From the NCBI RefSeq assembly GCF_040869045.1, contig NC_090319.1, positions 230,137,832-230,201,831 on the forward strand: 64,000 nt of DNA, read 5' to 3'. The notes beneath the pieces were generated by a model. That model saw nothing but the letters and a program-made list of their open reading frames with translations. It was not told where the DNA came from and made no database searches. Both the position numbers and the translations under genes were made by a program. Positions 1 through 10,378 of the stretch are shown one piece after another. The DNA is from Eurosta solidaginis. Taxonomy: Eukaryota; Arthropoda; Insecta; Diptera; Tephritidae. Each line of letters opens with the position of its first letter. The stretch's first letter is position 1.

Positions 1-411
1 CCATAACTATAGAGGTGAATACAAGCAAATTTGTAGTGGTTGACCTTTGACGAATAAAACCGTGTTGGCATGGAGATAAAAGACTAGAACACTGATATTG
101 CAGTTGATTGGTGACAATCTGTTCAAAGACTTTAGGAATGACTGAAAGTTTAGCAATACCCCTGTAGTTTTCAACTTTTGACCTACTACTTTTTTATGCA
201 GGGGTATAATAAAAGACTGTTTCCAAAGTGCCGGGAATGACGCAGATCCCAAATAATTTTAAAATAGGCTCATACATGTTTTCGGCGCAGTACCTAAGCA
301 CGCAACTAGGAACACCGTCCGGTCCCGGAGAAAATGTGGGCTTCAAAGATTGAAGACTCTGAAGAACAATATTACCATCAATAGCAGGATTCCTAATGTA
401 ATTCGAGCTAT
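1..411 (-). pseudogene. LINE ORF2, start of reverse transcriptase
   Basis: Downstream of the frameshift the minus strand still encodes the linker SPGPDGVPSCVLRYCAENM and the first RT block (WKQSFIIPLHKK, then a decayed form of the NYRGI region) spread over more than one frame. These are the first conserved RT segments of LINE ORF2. The catalytic blocks would lie to the left of position 1. The fragment is not translatable as it stands. Confidence 0.65.
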
Positions 412-1794
412 CTAAGCGATAGGGATATTGACTAGAATGAAAACCACTGGATGAATACGTGGACTTAAAGAACTCAGAAAATAGTTCAGCAACGTCGTCA
501 TCAGTGGAAGTTTTTTACCTCCAAAGGTTAATGAGGAAGGATACCCAGAAGTTTTCCGCTTTGAATTTACGAAACTGTAAAACTTTTTTGGATTTCTAAA
601 AAATTGGGCTTTACAACAACTCAAGTAATTTTTATAACAAAGCTGATTAAGACGATGAAATTTAGAACGATCTGCTAGATATTTAGAGAGGTCTGCAGAT
701 GCTCCAGATTTCTTGAACCTCTTATAAAGCCTAGATTTGATGTTATTAAGTCTGATAAGTTGCCTTGAAAACCAAGGGGGCTTATTCGAACATAGGGTAT
801 AGCGAGTAGGAATGCAGGTATCAAAGAAGCTATAAAGCGTACTGTAAAATATAGAGATAGCCGAATCGACATCAGTGCAAGCATAGAGATCCGACCAATC
901 ATGGGAAGCCAACAGATCATTGAGCATAATGAAATTCGTTTTGTAGAAGCATCTAGATCGGGGACGAGACTGTACTTGAATCCTACGGGGTAGGCTGATA
1001 TCAAGTGATATCTCTAGCGTAGGGTGAAGGGGGTCTTCTGGAAGGGATAAAGGTGGTATTTGCGTAAGGGCAGTACCCACCGAGCCATCCACAAATACCA
1101 GGATTTTATTTCCACTATTTGGAACATTGTTAATCTGTAAAAGAGATGAGTCTAACAAGCAATTAAGAAACTCATGTTGAGCAGTGGGAGTTAAAAAGTT
1201 TGAATCACTTATATTAACCCAACTAACTGTTGGTAAGTTAAAGTCACCAACAACAACAAGTCGATCGTTATCTCCCAACTGCGAATGCAAATCACAGATG
1301 GCCGAGCTATGACTAGCATAAACATCCATATCCGAACGAGGTGGTATATACGAACAGCAAACAATTACGCTATAGCTACCGAATGAAAGCCTAACTGCTA
1401 TGAATTCGATATGAGAGATATTGTCCAGCGAAATCAACTCAGACGATAGGTTAGATTCAACAGCAATAAGGACACCTCCCGCTCTAGAGATGCGATCACG
1501 CCGATAAACAGCATATTTATTTGAAAAAACCTCAGAATTGTAATTATCAGGCTTTAGCCAGGTCTCCGTAAAAGCTACAACTTGTGCAGAAAAGTTGAAA
1601 GAATTAAGGAAGAATGGAGCAAGTTTTGATCGTAAACCACGAACATTTTGATAATTAATGAGAAGACGGGACAGATCAGCAATTACCTTTGTGTTGTTAT
1701 TACTGTGTTCGTCATACCGTTTTTTGGCTGTAATAAAACAGGTTCGGCCCTCGCCTTTCTCGTGAACAAGTGAACCACAGTATGCTTGGGCCAA
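412..1794 (-). pseudogene. LINE ORF2, endonuclease part, frameshifted
   Basis: The 460-residue frame holds an exonuclease-endonuclease-phosphatase domain that nicks target DNA in target-primed reverse transcription. Visible motifs are AFTETWL (metal-binding Glu), YRRDR, GGVLIAV and VVVGDFNLP (catalytic Asp/Asn). The real start is probably near QNVRGLRSK, since the first ~45 residues overlap ORF1. After LTFGGKKL near 510 the frame turns to nonsense, while an acidic continuation resumes in another frame. I read this as a single-base indel separating endonuclease from RT. Confidence 0.8.
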
Positions 1795-2456
1795 AAAGAG
1801 GAATCAAGTACCTTATCGAAATATTCATCTGAAAGGGATATTTTAAATGAGGAGATGTCTCTCTCATATTTAAAGTTAAATTTATACACATTGATGTTAC
1901 TAGTGGGTGCAACACCAAGTTTAGAGCAAACGTAATGAGCAATGTCATTTTCGGTAAGCGAGGCGTGTAATCGGGACACAAATACAGCCCTACGAGGTGG
2001 CACGGCAGTCACCTGCAAAGGAGTAGCGGATAGCGCACCAGAGAGCTGGGAAGGTGCGGCCGTTATAGCGTTGGTTATCGAGCCCGTACTATTTTTTTCA
2101 GGTACACTTGTATCGCTAGCAACAACCCCAGTATCGGTAACTGTTATTGTTGGAGCTAAAGATACCGGTGGAGGTGTAGGATGAATTGGGGAGTCCAGCG
2201 AAATCAACATTGGTGACGTAGAACAAACAGCCGCAAAGGTACCACTATTAGTTCGTGCATCGTTTAATTTGCCAGAGATCGTCTCACTGGAAGTCTCGAC
2301 ACAACCTTGTGGAGATTCTTGTGGAGATTCCTGAGCTGCATTGTTCATAACGTCTTTGGTTAGCCTGTTCGTCTTAGTCAACGCGGTTGAAGGGACATTC
2401 GTAGGAGGACAGCTTTGCCCCTGACTCGAAGACAAGTTGGAGTCATTGTTGGGCAT
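1683..2456 (-). CDS. LINE ORF1 protein, RNA-binding type
   Basis: An open frame of 257 codons starts at an ATG shortly inside the 5' end of the LINE. The first ~150 residues are Ser/Thr/Pro-rich and look disordered. Residues ~155-240 form a compact region (RRAVFVSRLHA, FKFNFKYERDISSFKISL, SSFWPKHTVVHLF) of the kind found at the end of ORF1 proteins in jockey/CR1-group elements, which bind element RNA. No CCHC knuckles are visible. The frame is complete, but its partner ORF2 is broken, so it is unlikely to support transposition. It runs ~110 bases into ORF2 in another frame. Confidence 0.6.
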   Translation of the reverse strand: MPNNDSNLSSSQGQSCPPTNVPSTALTKTNRLTKDVMNNAAQESPQESPQGCVETSSETISGKLNDARTNSGTFAAVCSTSPMLISLDSPIHPTPPPVSLAPTITVTDTGVVASDTSVPEKNSTGSITNAITAAPSQLSGALSATPLQVTAVPPRRAVFVSRLHASLTENDIAHYVCSKLGVAPTSNINVYKFNFKYERDISSFKISLSDEYFDKVLDSSFWPKHTVVHLFTRKARAEPVLLQPKNGMTNTVITTQR

Positions 2457-2460
2457 ACAT

Positions 2461-2699
2461 TTCTTTCGTAAATTGTAAATTTGATAAATTTATCAAATTC
2501 TTGTTCATCATTGGATAGTTTTTCGTAGCGTGAATGTGTGAAATGCTCATCGCCGCTGCGTTTCTTGAATTCGCGTGACTATAGATTACTTAGAGAAATA
2601 AAAGAAAAAGTAAATTATACAAGAAAATGTATTAACTTTTGTACTGCTTACTTACATGTAAAACCGTAACGATATTTTAAATATATTTTCAATAGTATA
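2461..2699. other. AT-rich stretch upstream of LINE ORF1
   Basis: Probably the LINE 5' untranslated region followed by unassigned AT-rich DNA. The exact 5' boundary of the LINE and any target-site duplication cannot be placed because the 3' end is outside the window. No coding region or RNA gene is seen. Confidence 0.4.
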
Positions 2700-3978
2700 C
2701 TAAAACTCTGTGCTATGACGATTTAGCATGCAAAGAAAGAATATCCTTTTCACATACGTGGTATGCTTGCGATAAATGTATTCAATTTATTTCGCTTGTA
2801 ATAAATCTTCTTGAAGGTCTTCCATGATGCTTGCAATGCATTTGCTGTTATGTGATTTTGTTGTGCATGTACAAAACGATAGAATTTATGACGCATCAGT
2901 TGAATATGGCGAAACTGTGGTGATTTGAGTATGGCTTTGCCTTGTTTTTTCAAAGCCTCCTTAAGGATTTAATAAGATTTGATAATCGAACCAAACTCGC
3001 CATCCATCAAAAAGAAATAATGTCTCAAACTACGCAAATCCTCAAGTATTTGCAGTTCTTCGAGAAACAGGCGCATCACTTCATTGTTAACCAAACCCAA
3101 ATGTGTAGTCATCGGTAGTATTACAGATTTTTGCAGGAATTCCGTGAGCGTTATAACGCTCATGCTATTGACTTTCAATTGTTGTAAAGATTCGCGTGAT
3201 TTTTTTGCTGCAACAATCATTGGTGTATGCGACATATTCAAACGTATGTATGTATATATGTATATCCAAATTGAGATTGAGATGCGCGCTATCAGCGAGA
3301 GCCGGTTTATTGTATTCAGCGAATTGCAAGTTGTAAGTTCGCTTTCAGGTAACGTATTGAGATTTATATCAGGTTGAATGATTTTAGTATTGCCACTTGA
3401 GCATATTCGTGTGCAAGTACGCGCTTCTTGTTGCGTTGTGCCTCAGTGAGCGCTGCAAAGTAAGAAAAAAGGATGTAAGGTATGTGGGCGATAAAAAGAA
3501 CATCAAATGCAAACACGTACGCTTCTCTTTTGTAACAGCAGCGTGGGAACCAATGATTATAGGTGCTCGACCAATAGCAAATGTTGTGCTACTTATATTT
3601 GAAGTCAATGTTTGTGCGTGTGTAGCTGTATTAATAGTCATTTTGGTGCTACTGATATTTTTCGTCATTCCACCTGTGGGCGGCCCATTTGAATTAAGCA
3701 CGTCAGAGGCGCTGCGCTTCAAAAATGGGGTTTTGGATGCGTTCGCTAACAGCCTTGTACTGCTATCTGAGCGCGCATGCAGCAGGCTCTTCAAATAAAA
3801 CTAATGTCCTATCCGATTCTGGCTCCATTGGCTCATTCACATGCTTAGCTGCTGTCGTTTGGTCACAAATTGCTTGAAACTCATTTTCATTCTCTTCGAA
3901 TTTTTGCACAAATTCATCTGCATCTGCAAAATGAAAAAAAGTGAATAAAACAAGATTAAGTATAAAGAAACAGCTCAT
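2700..3978 (-). pseudogene. Gamma-tubulin ring complex protein-like gene fragment (GCP5/GCP6 type), decayed
   Basis: Read on the minus strand over several frames, this resembles the C-terminal part of a gamma-tubulin complex protein, a family that forms the microtubule-nucleating ring. Signatures are LTEFLQKSVILPMTTHL, EDLRSLRHYFFLMDGEFG, FRHIQLMRHKFYRFVH, and after a shift IYRKHTTYVKRIFFLC. Upstream lies an acidic/Ser-Thr segment and a 68-bp spliceable intron. Defects: an in-frame TAA just after the DGEFG block (~2970), a one-base loss near 2808, a TAA near 2795 and a frame change near 3765-3790. The order is colinear with the family, so it is a decayed gene or segmental copy. Assignment is from remembered family motifs only. 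Confidence 0.5.
3453..3520 (-). other. Probable spliceosomal intron inside the GCP-like pseudogene
   Basis: On the minus strand this 68-bp segment begins GTACGTG and ends in a pyrimidine-rich run followed by TTTGCAG. Removing it joins VTKEK to a Pro codon and LTEAQRNKKRVLAHEYAQ without a stop. A second acceptor-like sequence (CATTTTGCAG) precedes the exon near 3928. A retained intron argues against a processed, retroposed pseudogene. Confidence 0.55.
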
Positions 3979-4049
3979 TACCTTTCTTTTGCGTTAAATA
4001 TCAGAAAACGAACTTTATTTGTTGATTTTCTTTTTTCCCAGCATGTTGT

Positions 4050-4376
4050 TTGTTTTTTGTTTTTGACGTAAAAAATAGTGTCATATCTTTTCGTACATCA
4101 CTTTTGACAGCAGAAATTGAAAGACCGATTGACAGTTCATGTTCCAGTGGCAACAACAAAATACACTGGAGGGTTACATTTTTGCTAATGCTTCTACCTG
4201 GTAATTGTACCATGCTTTAGACCATTGTCATTTAAAAAACCTTCTATATTTCTTTTATACGTTCCTCGCTTATTCCAGTCAATGTTAAAATCTCCTGCTA
4301 TCATTATAAGCTTTTTAATTTCCAAATTTAGTAAAATTTCAACTTCAGTCCTGCACTTAAAATTCGGGTCGCACAT
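4050..4376 (-). pseudogene. LINE endonuclease scrap
   Basis: A 60-codon minus-strand frame contains EIKKLIMIAGDFNIDW, the GDFN block of an EEP endonuclease from a non-LTR retrotransposon, followed by NIEGFLNDNGLK. The next expected block (VQLPGR, then SISKN) appears in a neighbouring frame from about 4213, which implies a frameshift. No RT is found next to it. The fragment does not match the LINE at 1-2460 or the LOA-like family at the motif level, so it belongs to a third LINE family. Confidence 0.55.
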
Positions 4377-4510
4377 CTCGATAGCTTAATCAAACGACGC
4401 GTATTTTCGTCAAGATTCAGAATCCGAAAGCAGAAATTATATTTTTTATCTCGTTGAAAAGTTATTCGCGGAAAATCCGTCGGTACTATTGTCGCTTTTC
4501 TCGTTGATGC
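4377..4510 (+). repeat. Possible old copy of repeat family R
   Basis: The order of words here (ACGCGTATT, GATTCAGAATCCGAAAGC, then TCGTTGAAAAG and CGGAAAATCCG) parallels the family R consensus (GACGCGTATT, AATCCGAAGGCGGAAAA, TCGTTCAAAAG, AACGAAAAACCG) with many differences. It could be a diverged copy or a distant relative. Confidence 0.35.
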
Positions 4511-4984
4511 AATTAAACAAACGAAAACATATGAAGGTTGTGAATAGTGTTGCCAGCTCCGCAACAATATCTTTATATCTTGGTAGAAAATTATGCGGTG
4601 GTGGCACGTCGACATAAATGAAACAAACATACACTATCAATGTATTTTGTTTTTGTAAAACTCTTTGAATAATTTGTGGTCTAATATTATTTGGGGTGTT
4701 GACATTGCTCAAGTTTATAATCAGATTCAGATGTAAGCGTAAAATTGCTTTGTTAAAAGCATCGAGTTGAAAATCTCAATGTGCCGCGGTCTTTATATTG
4801 AGATCGATGTATCGCTTCCATCTTTGTATATGAATATATGTCAAATGACAACATTGTACGAGATAAACAAATTTTTTCAATGGAAAATACGTTTTTTGGA
4901 TTTAATACATCAATTCCTGTGAGTAAAGACTTATATTTTTGGTAATTGTGCAGTTTAGGGGCCCACCCTAAAATTGGGCCTTTT
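4511..4984. other. AT-rich DNA with no recognised gene
   Basis: No protein family, RNA gene or repeat is recognised. Near 4961-4990 there is a short inverted repeat around GGGGCCCA and TGGGCC followed by a T run. An ATG-initiated minus-strand frame near 4695 is very short and is not called. Confidence 0.4.
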
Positions 4985-5324
4985 TTTTGAGTGAGGTATC
5001 AAAAGACGCGTATTCACGTCTAGATCAAGAACCCTAAAGCGGAAGCTAACTTTTTACACCCGTTCAAAAGATATTAACGAAAAACCGAAAAAAGACCCGC
5101 GGGTACTTCCGAAACCGAGGATGGTAAAAAATTACCCTGGGTGGGTCCAACACCGTTCTTTGTGACAGCATGACTGCTAATACGCGTCAAAAAATATCGA
5201 GAGAGGTGTCAAAAGACGCGTATTAATCTCGAGAACAAGGCGATTTTCATGTGGTTGTTGTAATGTTGTTGTACTCACCAAAAAAAGCCAAAAAACAACC
5301 AGGACCACGGATCCGACGTGGTAA
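4985..5324 (+). repeat. Family R repeat fragments, direct orientation
   Basis: Contains the R words GACGCGTATT, TCGTTCAAAAGATATTAACG, AAAAACCGAAAAAAGACCCG and CTGCTAATACGCGTC. From ~5170 a second, partial unit begins, and at 5254-5324 a segment starts that recurs almost unchanged at 7817-7990. No coding potential is seen. Confidence 0.75.
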
Positions 5325-5855
5325 TAGTCTAGTTGAGGGGTCGACTGCTAATACGCTACCAAAAATATCGAGTGAGTTGCCAAAAGACGCGTATTAATCT
5401 CGAAAACAATAACACGGTTATACCACACACCGGGACTTGGCATGGCGTAGCCCAGGGTTATTTTGTATAAGCGCGGGCGAAGGCCGCCAACGCAAAAAGG
5501 TGTTCTGCGCAAAAAATACTATGGATCCCACCCCCGGTTTCGGAGGTACCCGTAGGTCTTTTTTTCGGTTTTTCGTTAATATCTTTTGAACGAGTTAAAA
5601 TTTTTATTTTCCGCCTCCGGATTATTAATACTGATGTCAAGACGCGTCTTATTAACGGAAAACCCAAAAAAGACCCGCGGGTACCTCCGAAACCGGGGGT
5701 GGAATCCATTGTATTTTTTGCGCAGAACACCTTTCTAAATAATAAAATTTTTTTTTCCGCCTTCGGATTTTTGTTCTCGAGACTAATACGCGTATTTTGA
5801 AACTCTCTCGATATTTTTGGTAGCTTATTAGCAGTCGACACATCAACTAGACTTT
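5325..5855. repeat. Family R fold-back element with long inverted arms
   Basis: The left arm reads TAGTCTAGTTGAGGGGTCGA, CTGCTAATACGC and AAAATATCGAGTGAG. The right end reads the complement: CTCTCGATATTTTTGGTAGC, TTATTAGCAGTCGA and CAACTAGACTTTT. The arms are about 110 bases with some divergence. The middle holds inverted and direct pieces of the GCGCAGAACACC and GGCCGCC segments. The architecture is that of a non-autonomous fold-back or MITE-like DNA element. A LOA-like LINE fragment abuts the right end. Confidence 0.65.
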
Positions 5856-5858
5856 TAC

Positions 5859-6353
5859 CGGGGATTTTCCCGACCAAGGACTGCCATTTCAGTGTAACCC
5901 CATTTAATTTGTTGCGTCCCTCCCACAAATTGTCATTCTCCCAGCAGCTCCTTTCAGCGGGACTGCTCCATATTCTCTTGCTCAGGGAAGGTGTCGCACC
6001 CAATCCGGGTCCGTCTCCTGACACCGGTCCTGAGAAATGGGTTTGCTGCATCTGCCGGAAAACAATCTTTTTAGGACGGTCATACTCTTGTCAGTGTGTC
6101 TCGTATAAGGGATGGTTGAATCGGACAGGTTCTGGGCTAGACCCCAAAACCAGACGTCCACGTAACTTCTATAAATCTTTTGTGGCTCCTTGCTGTTCAC
6201 GCCCTAGGACGTCCCGTAGTCTGCGCCTTAGCGTCCCCCCTCGCGCCCCACGGCGCCACCAACTCTCGCGGCTGCCTCCACTCATACCTGCAATCTCCTT
6301 AGTAGAGTCGGGAGCGATGCTGAGCATCAGCCCCTACCCCCATCTTCTCCCCC
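5859..6353 (+). mobile_element. LOA-like LINE copy a, 5' fragment with first PHD-like finger
   Basis: Aligns by eye to the 5' part of copy b (minus strand ~11,340-10,830): GACCAAGGACTG, TCAGTGTAACCCCATTTAA, CACAAATTGTCATTCTCCCA and the finger region. The frame at 5909-6454 encodes EGVAPNPGPSPDTGPEKW, then a Cys-rich finger (CCICRKTIFLGRSYSCQC) ending FVAPCC. The fragment stops in a pyrimidine run at 6342-6353 where a SINE-like element is inserted, and the rest of the LINE does not continue beyond it. Confidence 0.7.
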
Positions 6354-6746
6354 CTGTTGTTGTTGTTGTAGCGATAAGGTTGCTCTCCGAAGGCTTTGGG
6401 GAGTGCTATCGATGTGATGGTCCTTTGCCGGATACAACACCATTAAGGTGCTAGCCCGACCATCTCGGGAACGATTTATGTGACCACATTAAACCTTCAG
6501 GCCATCCCCTCCCTCCCCAACCCCAAGTTCCATGAGGAGCTTAGGGTCGCCAGAGCCTCGTCTTTTAGTGAAACAGGATTCGCCGCGGATAGGTGAGGTT
6601 GACAATTGGGTTTGGAGAAGCTATATATTGCGCTGGCAACCTGAAGGGTTGCGCTACACAGCACCTTGAATCTGGTATTTTAGTCGCCTCTTACGTCAGG
6701 CATACCTACCGCGGGTATATTCTAACCCCCTAACCCGCTGGGGGTC
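6354..6746 (-). mobile_element. SINE-like dispersed repeat with (CAA)n tail
   Basis: On the minus strand it begins CCCCCAGCGGGTTAGGGGGT, reads through CGCGGTAGGTATGCCTGACG and ends in AACAACAACAACA. It has no ORF. It is flanked by near-identical TCTTCTCCCCCC (6342-6353) and TCTTCTTCCCCCC (~6747-6759), which look like a target-site duplication. The (CAA)n tail matches the tail of the LOA-like LINE, whose machinery may have moved it; that is inference. I recognise the sequence as a common fly repeat type but cannot name the family. Confidence 0.6.
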
Positions 6747-6812
6747 TTCTTCCCCCCTGTTGTTGTTGTTGTTGTTGTAGCAACGCTCGCCCCACCTAAT
6801 AGCCGCGACCGA

Positions 6813-7799
6813 TCACAAATTGTCATCAATATCCTCTAACGGGAGTCCAAGGAAACTTGCCGTTTCAACAGGGGTGGACCATAAGGAAAGGGGTGTTAGA
6901 GGCGTTGGGTCCACATTACAATTAAAGAGATGGTTGGTGTCATGTGGGGACACATTGCAAACGGGGCATACATTTTGTATGTCGGGGTTGATTCTGGATA
7001 GGTAAGAGTTTAACCTGTTACAGTATCCAGAATGAAGTTGAGCAAGAGTGACACGCGTTTCCCTGGGGAGTATGCGTTCCTCTTCCGCGAGTTCTGGATA
7101 TTTTTCTTCAAGTACTGGATTCACCGGGCAATTCCCGACATAAAGGTCCGACGCCTGTCTATGGAGTTCACCAAGGACCTGCTTGTGTTTTTTCGCTTCA
7201 TACGGCTGGATTCTCAGGTGCCGTATTTCCTCAAAATGCTTACGGAGATGACTCCTTAGGCCCCTAGGCGGTGCTGGTTCGTCAATCAGATGTCTGTTGG
7301 GATGCCCAGGTTTCTGGGTATTCAACAGAAACTGTTTGGTCAGCATCTCATTTCTCTCCCTGATGGGGAGTATTCTCGCCGCATAATGCAGATGGTGTTC
7401 TGGGGACATTAGAAGACAGCCCATGGCGATTCTGAGAGCAGTATTTTGGCAGGCCTGTAGTTTCTTCCAGTGGGTAGTTTTTAGGCTTGGTGACCATATG
7501 GGTGACGCGTAGCACGTAATCGGCTGGCTAATTGCTTTGTATGTGGTCATGAGCGTTTCTTTATCTTTTCCCCAGGTACTGCCAGCAAGAGATTTGAAGA
7601 TTTTATTACGGCTCTGAAGTCTCGGAACAATTGCGGTTGCGTGCGCACCAAAATGTAGATCCTGATCAAACGTCACACCCAAGATTTTGGGGTGTAGGAC
7701 AGTCGGTAGCGTAGTGCCATCGACGTGGATGTTCAATATGGTCGACATTTGGGGCGTCCATGTTGTAAATAAGGTCGCGGAAGATTTAGTCGGTGACAA
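6813..7799 (-). pseudogene. LOA-like copy b: RT thumb and C-terminal zinc knuckle
   Basis: A 328-codon frame covers the region after the RT catalytic palm: SPTKSSATLFTTWTPQM, HPKILGVTFDQDLHFGAH, then the C-terminal part with CPVCNVSPHDTNHLFNC, a CCHC knuckle typical of the jockey/I/R1 group, and PLSLWSTPVETASFL near the end. The stop at 6813 lies just before the tail and is the likely natural end of ORF2. The 5' side is cut off from the palm by the R fragment and the duplicated segment. Confidence 0.75.
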
Positions 7800-7816
7800 T
7801 GCCAGGTTTCGCGAGG

Positions 7817-7992
7817 GGTTGTAATGTTGTTGTACTCACCAAAAAAAGCCAAAAAACAACCAGGACCACGGATCCGACGTGGTAATAGTCTAGTTGAGGG
7901 GTCGACTGTTAATACGCTACCAAAAATATCGAGTGAGGTGCCAAAAGACGCGTATTAATCTCGAAAACAATAACACGGTTATACCACACACC
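7817..7992 (+). repeat. Family R fragment inside LOA-like copy b
   Basis: This ~176-bp stretch is almost identical to 5254-5432, sharing TTGTAATGTTGTTGTACTCA, GGACCACGGATCCGACGTGG, GTCTAGTTGAGGGGTCGACT and the ending GGTTATACCACACACCG. It separates the two copies of the duplicated LINE segment. It is not a complete fold-back unit. Confidence 0.8.
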
Positions 7993-8400
7993 GAAGAAGA
8001 CAGCCCGTGGCGATTCTGAGAGCAGTATTTTGGCAGACCTGTAGTGTCTTCCAGTGGGTAGTTTTTAGGCTTGGTGACCATATGGGTGACGCGTAGCACG
8101 TAATCGGCTGGCTAATTGCTTTGTATGTGGTCATGAGCGTTTCTTTATCTTTTCCCCAGGTACTGCCAGCAAGGGATTTGAGGATTTTATTACGGCTCTG
8201 AATTCTCGGAACAATTGCGGTTGCGTGCGCACCAAAATGTAGATCCTGATCAAACGTCACACCCAAGATTTTGGGGTGTAGGACAGTCGGTAGCGTAGTG
8301 CCATCGACGTGGATGTTCAATATGGTCGACATTTGGGGCGTCCATGTTGTAAATAAGGTCGCGGAAGATTTAGTCGGTGACAATGCCAGGTTTCGCGAGG
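7993..8400 (-). repeat. Second copy of a ~400-bp LOA-like RT segment
   Basis: The minus strand encodes SPTKSSATLFTTWTPQMSTI through TLQVCQNTALRIATGCLL, repeating the start of the frame at 7427-7799 with a few substitutions. At 7992 it joins the R fragment and reads into unrelated residues. It is contiguous with the RT palm at 8400 and upstream, so this copy belongs to the main body of the element. Confidence 0.75.
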
Positions 8401-9560
8401 CGAAAAAACTGGAGAGATCAGGAGATAGCCGTTTATTTTATTGCATAGCTCATCGATCTCTGGGCCTGGGCCTGTGGCCATTATTGTGCAGTCATCGGCG
8501 TAGGAAACGATTGTGACTCCTTCCGGTGGTGAAGGTAGCTTAGATATGTAGAAATTAAACAAAAGTGGGGATAGGACACCACCCTGTGGCACTCCCTGTT
8601 TAGTTCTCCTTGGTTTTGATGTTTCGTTTCTGAATTGCACCGATGCCTGCCGACCACCCAGATAATTTGCGGTCCACCTTTTAAGACATGGGGGAAGGGT
8701 AGACCCTTCCAGGTCTTGCAGTAACGAGCCATGGTTGACCGTATCAAAGGCTTTTGATAGGTCTAGCGCTACGAGTACTGTTCTATGGTGGGGGTATTGA
8801 TTCACACCGCAATTTATCTGGGTGCTAATGACATTTAGCGCGGAGGTAGTGCTATGGAGTTTTCTGAAGCCATGCTGATGAGGGGCTAGCTGCAAATGTG
8901 CTTGGAAATAAGGGAGCAAAATGGCTTCAAGCGTCTTTGCCACTGGCGATAGGAGAGATATCGGACGATATGACTCACCTATGTTAGCTGGTTTCCCAGG
9001 CTTTAGTAGCGGGACCACCTTGGCCATTTTCCATTTCTCGGGTATGACAAAGGTGGAAAGAGACAGGTTGAAGACATGCGCTAAATATTTGAAACCCTTT
9101 TTCCATAGGTTTTTAAGCATCGGCATGGCTATGCCGTCTGGGCCCACTGCTTTGGATGGTTTAGCGCGACCAATGGCGTCCTCAACCTCTCTAGCGGTGA
9201 TGGTGACTGGTGACGCGCTGAATTTGTGTTTATGTGCGTGTCTATTGGCTCTCCTTCTATCTTTGTCAACCGTAGGATGCATTATATATTGTCGGCAGAA
9301 AGCGCTCGCGCATTTTTTCGCATCCGACAGCACCTTATCGCCAAAGGCGAAGGAAACTTTGTCTTTGTGCTTAGTCGGATACGATAGGGACTTTACGGTG
9401 GACCAAAGTTTACCTACACCGGTAGAGAGGTTACAACCTCTTAGGTGCTCTTCCCATTTCGCCCGCTTGTGTTCGTCCACAAACAATCTGATGCGTTGGT
9501 TTATATCCCTTATTTGGGGGTCGCCTGGATCAAGCTGTCTTATAAGGTCGCGTTCCCTCG
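8317..9560 (-). pseudogene. LOA-like copy b: reverse transcriptase palm
   Basis: The 389-codon frame contains the RT core: VPLLKPGKPANIGESYRPIS, HQHGFRKLHSTTSAL, ALDLSKAFDTVNH, KQGVPQGGVLSPLLFNFYIS and VSYADDCTIMATG with the catalytic YADD. It would copy the element's RNA at the nicked target. After INGYL the frame shifts near 8400, so the thumb is read in another frame. Upstream, 9486-9560 continues toward the endonuclease. Confidence 0.8.
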
Positions 9561-10378
9561 CTAAGCTCGCGGCCTCCGCCGGGAAGTGGGGCCGGATTTC
9601 GGGAATTCTCCCGGCGGGATGAAATGTGCCGAGGCGGATTCAATGACCTTACGGAAGGCACGCTCCCCTTGGCGGGCATCAGTCGGGATAGGGAGGGCAG
9701 CAAAGCTGCTGTCTGTTGCAGATTTATATTCTTCCCACTTTCCTTTTTTGAAGTTTATGAAAGTGCGTTTTTCGGTGACGATGAAGTCGGCGGTACGCTC
9801 GAACGAAATAAGTATGGGCAGGTGGTCGGATGCCAATGTTACCATCGGCTGCCAGTTGACGCAGTTTACGAGTTCTGCGCTCACGATTGAGATATCTGGC
9901 GAGCTATGACAACTTCCTACCATACATGTGGGGGCGTCTCCGTTTATTGTGCAGAACGTCGTTTCTTCTATTTGATCCGCCAACATCTCACCCCTACTGT
10001 CCGCCCGCAAGTTTGAATGCCATAGGTCGTGATGGGCATTGAAATCGCCTAAGGTAATGCGATTGTTGCCAGTGAGTAAGGCCTCGATATTAGGGCGGTA
10101 TCCACTGGGCAACAGGTGACAGGAGGGATGTAGATGTTGATGATTTCTAGATTTGCATCGCCTGACCGAACAGACAGGCCTTGACGTTCTAAGACATTGT
10201 CCCTGCGGTCGATGCCAGGATCAAATATATAATATTGCACATAGTGGTGTATAATAAACGCGAGGCCGCCTCCATTTCCGCTCTCGCGGTCTTTCCTGTG
10301 GACATTATACCCAGAGCAGGTCTGCAATGCTGTGAGTTTAGTCTCTTGAATCGCAGCAATGCGGATGTTGTGCTTCAT
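9561..10378 (-). pseudogene. LOA-like copy b: endonuclease domain
   Basis: Two overlapping frames (10049-10378 and 9561-10112) together give an EEP endonuclease: IRIAAIQETKLTALQTCSGY with the metal-binding Glu, KDRESGNGGGLAFII, RITLGDFNAHHDLWHSN, then SSPDISIV and ASDHLPI with the catalytic Asp-His pair. A frame change near 10,080 splits the domain, and another near 9612 separates it from the RT. Confidence 0.75.

Larger units (their letters stand above)
1..2460 (-). mobile_element. Non-LTR retrotransposon (jockey/CR1-group), left part cut by the window edge
   Basis: The minus strand reads, in order, a short ORF1, an apurinic-type endonuclease and the beginning of a reverse transcriptase, which is the order of a LINE. 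The RT runs off position 1, so the 3' half and tail are outside the window. ORF1 and ORF2 overlap by about 110 bases in different frames, as is common in this group. ORF2 has a frameshift near 510, so the copy is dead. The clade is not certain: the endonuclease style (QNVRGLRSK, then AFTETWL) suits jockey/CR1-group elements. Confidence 0.85.

Noticed and set aside
6354..6746. Ribosomal RNA-derived segment
   Set aside because: Some GC-rich words looked rRNA-like, but the element has a (CAA)n tail and flanking duplication and I could not align it with any rRNA region from memory.
8870..8900. CTGATGA as another hammerhead core
   Set aside because: No GAAA after a stem II hairpin; it lies in conserved RT coding sequence.
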